A stretch of DNA of 64,000 nt from Agelas oroides (taxonomy: Eukaryota > Porifera > Demospongiae > Agelasida > Agelasidae). Numbering within the stretch: the first letter of the stretch is position 1; every line of letters begins with the position of its first letter. Positions 40,501 to 52,500 of the stretch are shown here, in pieces. The position numbers were made by a program, and so were the translations under genes. The notes beneath the pieces are model-generated. The model had not been told where the DNA came from. It did not search any database and saw nothing but the letters and a program-made list of their open reading frames with translations. Where the stretch lies: positions 7,656,167-7,720,166 of the forward strand of contig OX422190.1 of the NCBI GenBank assembly GCA_949130485.1. The letters are read 5' to 3'.

Positions 40501-43500
40501 TACCAGGCTCTCCCCCTCCTTAGTGGGGAGAGCCTGGGAACAAGGCTACATCCATCCATGTAGCTTGTGCATTGTGCACTCATGTACGATCACTAGCATG
40601 CAGTGGGATGATGAGGTGCAGCTTATAACTACATAAGGCGGTTAATATAACCAAATTCAGCACATTTGATTGGATGGAAGTCATGTGATATGAACCAATT
40701 AATTTCAGTAATCCAGTCCAGCAATCCAGTCCAGTGATCAGATACAACCAAATTGCCGTGGGTTCAATAAAGAAAGTTACCATACCAAAAGTTGATTTCT
40801 GTGAAGATAAGCCGCTTTGATTTTCTGAGAATTTTTACACTTTGCTATTTAAGTCTGTATGGACTAGAATAGTAACTTACTTTAGTGTTTTCAAACTTTG
40901 GTTCACTTTCAGAGTATTAGCCAGTGCAGTGGCTCCCTCAGATGTAAGTACATTCCATTCAAGACTGCGAAAGAGAGAGTTGTAGCTACATGTATGCTAT
41001 CAAGAATTAGTGTAAGCATTGAATGGGATACGTAGCAAGATGGTTTGCTCTCTCACTTTAATTCTTCCAATGACTTGTTAAGCTGCAGGGCTATGGCCAG
41101 AGATATAGTTCCAGTGTCAGTGAGACCATTGTTTCTGAGGCTGTAATGAATAAACTTGAGTTACAACCACATAGATTACATATTTCTGTTGCTATGGTAA
41201 TGACAGCTTCACAACCAGAAGCACCACATAATTCAAATCTCAAACATCAGATTCACACAAAACACATCTAAGTACAGAGGCTAGTCAATTGGTTTGCAGG
41301 CACTGTTGAGATTAAAGCCATAGCAACAAATAATGCTAAGTTCTAATGCTAGACATCTTGCATGTGGAATATATATGAACAAGATGACCTCTCTAGGGCG
41401 CATGAATTAAATTCTCCAATACATTCAACTGATAGCATTACAAATTAATATACATGTACTTCAAGTACTTCAGTGCACTTTTGGTTAAGTTACACCGCAC
41501 AGTGCAAGCAGATTTTGTGCAAGAAGAAAGGGTAGGAAAAGGGGGCCACCCAAAGGGTGATATACATATGGATGCTGCTGCGTTGGTTGGCTTTGGGACA
41601 ATTCTCAATATGCTTGCACAAATGGGCTTAGCAATACTACTCACACCCTGTAGGGGCTTCACTTCTGGTGACACTAGGATGAAAAAAAGCAACTGTCATT
41701 TCATCGAATAGACACTGCCCTGAAACAGTAGCCGTAAAATCGGTAGCAGTCTGAGCAAAACAAACGCCACCTTCGAGCAGTAGCCGCAGCTAGTATACGG
41801 TGCACAAGCACATGTGTTTCTGATGGCAGTCACCAAGTTAGCATGGCTTTTCCAGAGATATAAGCACTGCCCTCAAATAGTAGCCGCCCAGAAAAATGAG
41901 CAGTGAAAAAATAATAGCCATGACATCTGATCGATGAAATATAGTAACCGCTGCCACACTTGGAATCTTATTGTCTCATTCCCAGACCAATGAAACCAAC
42001 AAAAAGGAATTATGGGATGGAAACAAGCCTGAATATGCTAGTGTTGGTAGTTCGTAAGTAAGCACAGTACAACAGCGTAAAACATGGCTAGGCTATGGAC
42101 ATACACTGCAAGAACTAGAGAAGATAAAAATTTCTGATGCTCTTGGTGTTTTGTCGTGCTCTGTGAGTGTACTTGCATTGCCTTTCCAACTAAAGGGGTG
42201 GACTTGTCACATAGCTATGTACCTCAAATTTTTTCGTTTGGAGTAACATATCTCAAATACCCTTTACTTTTAGGAAAGAACTACTATTGCAAGAATGGGT
42301 GTGCTTAGGGTACTGAGTCTGTTCACTGTGCTGCAGGTGCACTTGAGTTTAGTTTTGAAGCCAAAGCTCCAATAGAAGTGAAAATATAGTGCATTGAATT
42401 CCAACCCCACAAGACAATAATGGGCTTGGGGAAGAAGTCACAGTAGAGTCAAGTAAGTTCATAGCCTCATCCCCAGGACCCTCTCCCCCCAGGAGAGGCC
42501 TGGTACTCAATGTTTGCACATGCACGAAATATTCCTTTATATTTTCCGTACAAAGCTTTGTGCACTTACCTTGTCCATATGCAGAAGATTATACTAACAA
42601 AGAATACAGAGCTTTCTTTGAAATGGAGTCCAGCGGAAATTAACTTGCAGAGTCCTGATAGAAGATACTTTCAGATGAAAACTTACAGTCAAACAGAAGG
42701 TAGCAAATCGATTTGCCGAAAATGCCCATCGGTAGCCACAGAAACACTTATCTTCCTTCATACACGGCTTGTAGCAGCTCCGTCTCAAACATGATCGGCC
42801 TTTACAACAGAAATGGCAGCGATAAAGCCTTAGCAAACAGCAACTTGTCCAGAGAAGCAGCAACTTATGTGAAACGAATATTCATGGTTCATATACATAA
42901 TAAGTACCTAGTGTATGGTAAGTATTCATTATTTTACAAAGCCCCCCAAAACTTGGGATATTGATATTTCACACATGTGTAAACAGTGCATACCAGGTCT
43001 CTCCTCAGGGGGAGGGGCCTGAGGACAAGGCTAGTTAGTGCATGGCAAAATCGTGAAACAAGACCAATAAAGCAAAAAACTCTATAGCTCTACAATTTAA
43101 ATCATTATTATAATTACACTACTGATCTATTCCATAAAGCATTTTTGTGTTGTCATTTTACAGATTAGTGTTAATTGGGCATAGCCTGACACTAATGTCC
43201 AAGATCACTCCTGTATGATGATTATACAATGTGTTATCTAGGTAACACTGCTACCTGGTACAGTTATTTTGGAAACAAACTCGTTCATCAACAAGTTGGA
43301 AAAGTGTTGATTGACAGCAGAATGGTAATGGAATCCACACACCATTCTTGTAACGATACAGTACATACCCATACCCTCAGATGAGTGCCTGCATACCTGG
43401 GCAGCAACCGCCATCATCTTCCCCACTGCCTCCCAACTCCAATCATCCCCAGAACTGCCACCATCATACATGCATACAATAACTATTGCATGGTAATGTG

Positions 43501-46500
43501 CAGTCTGAGAGTTACTTACTTCAAAGTTTTGAAGTTTTTTATTACTCTCATATCAGCCAGTGCAGTGGCTCCCTCATCCCCAATTCCAGTCCACTGGTAA
43601 TCAGTGCAATCAAGACTAAGTAAGAATTATATCAGAAAGTGAAACAAATGAACATACAGCACATACTATTCTAAACATCCAGAATCCACCTCCCACATTC
43701 CTGCATGTAGCTTTATAGTTGGCCCTGTCAAACTATTCACATGAAACAATGTAGTTAATATGTAGCCTGATCAACAAGCACTGACACTTTTCGTCAGAGC
43801 CCCAAATCAGCATACAACTCACTTCAGTTCTTCCACAGACTTGTTTAGTAGCAGTGCTCTGGCTAGAGCTATGGCTCCAGTAGCAGTCAGATTATTGTCT
43901 CTTAGGCTGTGGGGAGTATAATCAGACACAAATGCACTTGATCAACATTACACTGGTTTCATGTTTCTGCTGCTGTGGCAATGATAACTTCTCACCACCA
44001 TGGGACCCAATGATATCAGTGTGGGGTTCAAATGGAATATTGTATAAATTTCCCCGCAATAAGGAAGGAAGGAATTACAATGGGGGTGTTGCCACACTGG
44101 CTGTTCCCATTGAACCCCTTTTTTGCCAAGCTGGTTATAAATGATTCACATTACACACATTACTAAGTTTACACTTGAGGGCTAATTAGTTGTTTTTATT
44201 GGTAGGGTTTTATAGACCGAGAGGACTAAAACACAACAAGATGCTATGAGAATATTTCCTGACAGCTGAAAACAATAATAAATTTCTTTTATGCTAAATG
44301 ATCAGCTCCTTCATCGTATGAGTTCACACTTGGGCAAGGGTTAGCTATGTATTTTCATTTTCATACTCTGCAGCTCTCATCTTATAGCTGAATGGCACTA
44401 AATTACACCAAGTAGGAAATCTCCACTCAGCTACCACAGTGTATTTAATTGCGAGAGGAAAGACAGCTGTAGTCAAAAGACACCGTCTTGATCCACCTCC
44501 ACATATCTACACATGTCTAAAGCCCTTACCCTAACCCTAACCCTGAACCCTAACTCCGAAACACCCTTTTGAGTGCTACTAAGTTACAAAAACCAGTTAA
44601 CTAACTCACATCCTTGCCACTTCGTTTCGTTGTCACAACATTCAATTGTGAGTGAGCCTCACACCCATGACATAACTGTGAGTGAGCCTCACACCTGTAA
44701 CATAACCGTGAGTGAGCCTCACATTAGTAACTCAAGTGTGAGTGAGCCTCACACCCGTAGCGTAACTTTGAATGAGTCTCACAGTAGTAGCTCAAGTGTG
44801 AGTGAGCCTCACACTCGTAATGTAAATGTGAATGAGCCTCACATTCGTAGTGTAACTGTGATAGGGCCTCACAGTGGTAACCAAAGTGTGAGTAAGCCTC
44901 ACACCTGTAGCATAACTGTGAGTGAGCCTCACACCCGTAGCATAACTGTGAGGGAGCCTCACACCCATAGCATAACTGTGAGGGAGCCTCACACCCATAG
45001 CATAACTCTGAGGGAGCCTCACACCCGTAGCATAACTGTGAGGGAGCCTCACAGTGGTAACTCAAGTGTGGATAAGCCTCACACCTGTAACTCACACCTA
45101 TAGTGCAACTGTGAGTGAGCCTCACGGATCACACTGAACAGCCCAAGTGCAGCCCTGGTCCTAGCTCAGCCTTATGGAACTAACTATACCCGAGGCGTAC
45201 CACTACCATAGCAAAGCATACGCAATAACTTGCATAAGCATGCTGTTACTAGGATAGGTATGCCATTAATAAGAGAAGCACGCTTCCATTTAAAGTCCGT
45301 TTCCATTTAAAGTCCGTCGACAGCATCTCAAAATGGACTTTGCCAAGTGATCACATGCAGCCAAAGTGACATGACAGATAATCAGGGTGAAGGCTCCAAA
45401 ACAGTGTAAATAGTGAACGAGATAGCAAGACACTCAGTTTACAACTCACGCTACGGTGTGATGCTCACTCATACTTACCACTGTGAGGCTCCCTCACAGT
45501 TATGCTATGGGTATGAGGCTCCCTCACAGTTAGGCTTCACATTTACATTATGAGTGTGAGACTCACTCACATATTAACTGTGAGGCTCATTCAAAGTTAC
45601 TTAGTATATATACTTTCAGTGGCTTGTTTGACTTGTAACTTACTTTATTACTTTTAAGCTCTGGTTCACTCTCAGAGTATCAGCCAGTGAAGATGCTCCA
45701 ATATCTTCAATTCTATTCCCTTTTAGACTGTGAAAGAGAGCACATGTACGTAATCTCCTGAAAATAGTCCCACCCTTAAAAATAAGCCCACCCCTCTTTG
45801 TTGAAAGGAGATATTGCAAGGAGTGCTTTTCTCTCCATCTATTTATGCTGTAGTACATGCAGTTATGTTAAGCAAAAAGCACTGAAGGAGCAGCACTGTA
45901 CAAGAGGAGTGACTAAAAAATGAAGGCAGACACCATTTGGTGTTATTGTATAAGCAAGTGCATGACAAATGAGGCATTGAAGATATTGGAGCATCTTCAC
46001 TGCATACATGTAGTCACTGCATACATACATAAATAGGGAGACTAATTGTGACCTGCTGAGCGAAAACCCAACAGATTGTAAATCGAGATAAGGCCGGAAA
46101 TCGGTATACCAATGTGTAATTGTGCAGCAGAAAAAAATGGAAGCAATCGGTTGCTTGGTTCCCATGCTTCAGAGAGAAATGCGTAGCGGATGCGGAACGC
46201 AACTTTTTGAGAAAACACAATGTTTTTACAGTAAAATTTTAATGTCTCCATTACTATTGTGTTACGAAAATTTACACGTGTTCTTGTAAAAAGCAACTTG
46301 AAAGTCAGCAAAGACAGTTGGGAAAGACAGCGGTTATAAAAGCGGGGGCTTACATTGTGTCTAAGGACAGAAAGACAACTGTATACGGACTAGAAGCTGG
46401 TAAAATCGTTTGTTTTGAAAACGCGTACAAGCTGTCCATAGCAACGCGCTCCCGTATTTCACTGGCCTGCCTGTGAGTTCGAGCTTATATCATCTTTATA

Positions 46501-49500
46501 GTAGCAGAACTGGGTTTCATAATTCAGTATGATACACTCCAAGCCCACTGTGACACGTTGGTGTAATAATCTGAGTTTAGCTGGGAAACGACTTGTACGG
46601 ACAAAATTGCCTCTAACTCAAATTCAATATTTGCACGAAGTGCCGGGTTTTCGCTCAGCGGGTCACAATTGCTTGTGAGATGGGCTTATTTTCGAGTGAA
46701 GTATCACAACTCCTGAAAATACACCCAACCCACACTTCGAGGAGCCACTTAAGTTCATTGCCCAAGGGTGTATTTTCGAGAGATTAGTGCAAGTAATGAA
46801 TAGGACAGCAAGACACTCATTTCACAACTCACTTAAGTCTTTCCAGTGACTTGCCAGGCTTGTATGCAACTTACTTTAGTGTTTTCAAGCTCTGGTTCAC
46901 TCTCAGAGAATCAGCCAGTGCAGAGGCTGCGGAGTCTTCAATTCTATTCCCTTCAAGACTGTGAAAGAGAGCACATGTCTTCTAACAATTAGTGCAATGG
47001 GTTGCAAGACATTCAGTTTACAACTCACTTCAGTTCTTTCAGTGACTGGTTATGCTGTAGTGCTCTGGCCAAAGCTTTGGCTCCAGTGGAAGGCAGACCA
47101 TTGCCTCTTAGACTGCAGTGGGGTATATGATCACACATGAACACAATCGAGTTTTAGATCCAAATTATAAAATGTACATGCTTCTGTTGCCATGACAATA
47201 ATTGTCCCCACAGAAGTCAGTGTTGGTTTCAATTGGAAATTATACATTTCCTGTGATCTTAGCTTAAACCTCGCTCATCACATTTCCACATACAAGCATC
47301 TCAGTATGGTGGCTACTCAACATTAATGTTGCCATAGCAACAGAACATGGGTTTACCAGTGCATTTCAAATACAGTAGACTGTCACTAATCTGAACTGTG
47401 GTAATCCACTAATCCCAATAAATTGTAGCTCATTATTTTACATAATTATAAGTTTACTTGTACATATTACAAACTATTAATCAAATTCTAGAGCTGCTTG
47501 ACCACATTTTGAAAAATTTATCCATGAATTGCCACATTGAAGCGAGCTACGTTATAAATAATGAAACTGTCAGTAATTTCAACAAACACAACAATCCAAA
47601 CAATTGTTGCAGTTATTGATACAAGGCTGTTTGGATCAGTGAGGGTCAACTTGTTTACTTGCTTACTTTAGTTTGCATTCGACAGTTACTTACTTCAGTG
47701 TTTTCAAGATCTGGTTCACTCTCAGAGTATCAGCCAGTGCAGAGGCTCCAGACTCTTCAATTGCATTCCCTCCAAGACTGTGAAAGAAAGTGTACAAGAA
47801 TTGCAGGATTATAGTGCAAGTAGTGAATGTGATAGAAAGACGCTCAGTTTACAACTTACTTCAATTCTTCAAGTGACTTGTTTTGCTGTAGTGCTCTGGC
47901 CAGAACTATTGTTCCAGTGGCAGTCAGACCGCTGTCTCTGAGGCTGCAGTTGGATATAATCAAGCAGGAACACAGATCCAAATGTGGCAGTCCATGGTTA
48001 GAAATCAAGAATTATTACAGTGGTCCAAACTTTCTGCAGAGCTTAACACACACATCAAATATGTTTACAAAGTAAATGAAAGGAAAGATTCAACACTTGT
48101 CATGCTTCCCCTAAATTAATTGCCACGTGATGTCTCCTCATCAATATGGCTGCCAACAATCACCCCATTCAGAAAAAGCCTGCTTCTTGAGTTAATTGTC
48201 CAGATGCGGTGTGAAAGTAGTCTTTACTTGGAGGTTTATTACTAGGGTAGTCAACAGGCTTCACTCCCAAGCATTGTCAGATAAATCCATAAGAGCTGAT
48301 TTTTGAGGTGCAAAAATATTTACATAGCATAGTATAGCTACAAATCACCAATTTAACTGGAAAGATAGCTTTGAAATTACAGTTTTATTTCGAGTACTTT
48401 TCTTTCAGCTATTTTAGTGAAGTATCATGGGTGGGCGTTCCTTTCATGATGTCATTAATCATAGTGTGCGACTAGGTGAACAGTATGGCTGCTGTCTTTG
48501 TGTGATTCACGTTCACTGGCTGTAGGAGCAGAGTATGAACTCTTACAGTTTCTCGGGTAGAAAGCATGTTACTGGCATTGCGCAGTGCTTGTAATTGATA
48601 TCCATGCCCACATTTGTGGTTTCCATACTAACATGCATATAACGTATATATAAATCTTGTTTCATGTCGTTGTTTAGATCTACACAATATTGACTTTTTG
48701 TGAACCTGTGCATCAAGTGCAAAAACTATACATGTCCCATGCTTGAGCTGAAAACTAACCATTCATATGCAGAAGCAGCAGATAATGTTATGGTGCTTTG
48801 TGAATGCATGTATATTTTAAGAAAGTGACCTGTCCGAATAAATTGATAATCGGATGAATTAATTTTATTATTTGCCTTCCCTGAAGTTGTTTTTGGAGAC
48901 ATTTCTGCATCAATACAATGCCTCAAGACTCCTCCATTCCACAACTGATTATGGTTGCCAGAGTTACTGTGAGAGCACTTTGGGGCACTGCTGGGCATTG
49001 ACCGGGTTATAGATCAATAATTCGCTAGGGAGAAAGTAATGATATTTCGCCTTCATTGCTGTGTTGCTGCTACACAAGTTGATGTCCTTGTGATATTGGT
49101 ATCATTGGAATCCATAGGTCATTAGCAATACTCTGGTACAAGTCTGGTGTTTGTACATTGCATAATTCTCAAGCTACATCTGCTAAGCAAATTGTTTGGA
49201 GATTTCAGATAGGTGACTTTTGGAGATACTTTGCAACATCTCCAGAACTACACAACCTATAAACACCAGACTATACTACACCACATTTACTCCACTTATA
49301 TTTCCAGAATGTTTTTAGCAATCTCAGATTGTAAGCATCTCTTTCAATCCATAACTGATTGTTTCGTTTAGCGTTCTTCTGTTCCACCCTGACACAAACA
49401 AGTTTTCACACTCATGATTGGAAGTGCAAAGTGCAAAGCTCACTTGAAGTTGAAGCGTTCAACTGCTGAAAGAGGCGTATTGACCACGCTTGCATGACCT

Positions 49501-52500
49501 ACGTACTATTAACTGAATGATGAACTCATTCCTGGGAATTGGGAATTTAGTTGTAGAGTGCCATGTAGAACCCTACGTTACCTCACTCACATTTTATGGT
49601 TACGTTATGGTTTTGCTAGTCACATGACCATTATGTTGCATTTCATGAAAATTGAATTCCATGCTTTAATTGCCCTGGGAGAGCCATGATCTCTTCACGT
49701 GACATTCTAGCCAAAGTATCAAATGAAGAATGATAACATGATGATGTGATTATTATTAACAGATAAATTCCTAATTTATACCACAACATGTTCTATCATC
49801 AACAGGTGTGGATCCAGAGATAAGTAATGCAAGGCACCTACCAGGTTGTTAACAGTGGTATACTACAGTGTGAGAAGGTCACTTTCACCGCAAAATTATG
49901 GATAAATGAGTCTGATTTGTTAGGCATTATGTGACCTTCCAGGAACTTGGAATGTGTATGGAGAAATGCACATCTCAATTTAATAATGAGAAATTAGTGT
50001 TATCAGTCTAATGATAAGCATCGCTTAGCAAGCCCATTGCAATACCAGCGGCCTAATTCATGTAGATAGTGTGTAACTAGCTGGAATAGTTGAAGGGCTC
50101 AGTGGAAAAAGGGGATAACCGTTTTCGATGACCCCAAAAGGTCAAAGGTCAACAAAACATTTTCATTGTCAAACAAATCATCAAGGCTGAAGTTTAACAG
50201 TTGAAACTGTGTACTGTTGAAATTCAGCCTTGTTATCTTGCTAGACAATAAAAATTCTTTGTTGACCTTTGACCTTTTGAGGTTATCGAAAACGGTTATC
50301 CCCTTTTTCCACTGGGCCCTTCAGTTGATCAAAAAGGCGGATCACTGCTAGGTAAGCTATTTGTACATCCTGGAAGCCATTGTCAGTGACAATACAGCAC
50401 AGTTTACCAACAGTTCGAAATGGTGCCGATTTTTTCACTTGTTATTTACAGTGGGTGGTCATAAACGTGATGTGGTAGTTGTAATCAAAATAGGTGCCTA
50501 TATTCATGGGGTGCTTATTTCGTATGGGTGCTTATTATCCTGATTTTACGGTATATCAACAATTTGGAAGCTTTAATGTCCATAATAGCGAGAAATTATT
50601 TATTCGCATAGTTGATTTGCTATAAGCTTTTCCCAAGTGTCTAACTGCAACTTACACACCCTCAGGTGTCTAACTGCAGCTTAGATCCCTCCTTAACCTT
50701 GGAGTATACGAATACTGTACTTGAAGTATACATGCAGTAGTACAAGAGCAATTAGCCAGCAAATCTCAGTCTGTATTACAATTGAAGTAGAATGTAGATA
50801 AAGTTTATGCACAGATTATGGTTTATGCACATGTGTAGAGGACACAGGCTGTTCTAAGAAGCAAAAGCAAAAGCGCGTGTGCTAGCTGCATGACTGCTTG
50901 TTATGTTGTGTATCTCCGTAGTTATCAGGTCCTTGGTCAGACACGCCCCATGATGCTGAAGCAGCTACGACACCTGATGCCCATAGCTGTAGCTTTATGC
51001 TTCCACTTAGATTACAAATGACATGGGAAGTGATTCAGCACTTTTTGGCAGTAGAATGCTTCATAGTTATTAACCACACCCTGTAGTTCTATGCGGTTAA
51101 GAGTCTAAATTGTGTAGATCCTTTGGTCTACGCTACTAATCTACACACAACTAGCAATGTCATAACCGTATTCAGTTTTATGCACCACACAGAACGTATT
51201 AGTACCAACTCACTTCAGTGCCTTCAGTGAATGGTTAGTCTTCAAGGCCATGGCTATTGCTATGACAGCTTTATCTGCTATGACAGCTTTATCTGATATT
51301 CCAGCCAAACTATCAAATGAGAAAGATAAAAAAAACAGTGATGGCATAAATATCAACAGGCAAATCACTCATTTCAAACACAGTGATATCACCAACAAAG
51401 GTGGACGTAGAAATACACATAGTAAGGTAGCTGTATCATTCTGTGAAGTACCTTTGTCTGATACTATATATCATGTATTACCAGATGATTGTCATCATAG
51501 GCATTGCGTAAAATGAATCTTTCAAGGAAGTTTGGCAGTGGGCACAACCATGGAATACTAACCAAATGAGAGTGACTTGTCATTGTTAGGCATCATGCGA
51601 AACAATACTTAAAAATGTTTATGGAAAAAATATTAACAATGCAAAACCAGTAATGCCATAACAGTATCCAGTCTCATTCTCAAAGCACCATACAAAGCTT
51701 GTTAGTACAAACTCACTTCAGTGTTTTCAGTGACTGGTTAGTCTTCAAGACCACAGCTATTGCAATGACAGCTTCATCTGATATTTCAGCCAAACTAGGA
51801 TAAAAAATAATTATTATCAACAGGCAAAACACCCATTTCAAACACACTATTAAGACGAACAAAGGTATTGACAAGGCCACATTCCCACTACACAAACATG
51901 AATAATCTATACCAGACAAGTCTGACTTGTCATTACTAGGCATTGTGTGAAATGAATCCTTCCTGAAACTTTGCTAGTGGAATATGTGGGAACCTGTGTA
52001 ACTAACAATCCCAGAACAATATCCAGTTTCACTCTCAATATACCATACAAAGCATGTAACTACCAGCTGATATATTCATGAACTCACCTCAGTGTCTGCA
52101 GTGAATGATTGGTCTTCAGGGCAACAGCTATTGCAGTAACTGCTTCATCTAATACTCCAGTCAAACTGAGGGTTATCAGCAAGAATAACAACTTCATTTG
52201 AAACACTGTACCAGGAGGGAAGGGCAAAGCTTACAACTTTGTATCAGTGCAGAAGTACTCCAAAATACTAACTGTTGAAGCAGTCCTCAATTACCGCTGG
52301 TAGTTATAGCACAAGGAATGAGCACTAACAGTAGCATGCAGCACACTTATTGTGAGGCAAGACTAAACAAAAGCATGCAATTATCTGTGAGAACTGCTAT
52401 TCTAACCTACAGAGTTACCATAAGCTAAAATACAAGAAGTTATCATTAGCTATTAAGTCTACTCATGGTAGATCATACATGGAGGCTGAAAGATTACTGA

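Noticed and set aside
42510-42863. Cys-rich frames on both strands near 42.6 kb
   Set aside because: Inside a nested fold-back-family element; overlapping open frames on opposite strands and no family match.
44573-45125. Long open frames through the 30-bp satellite (for example a 10-residue SEPHT repeat protein)
   Set aside because: A 30-bp period keeps many frames open on both strands; no splice sites, no start context, and inverted satellite units nearby.
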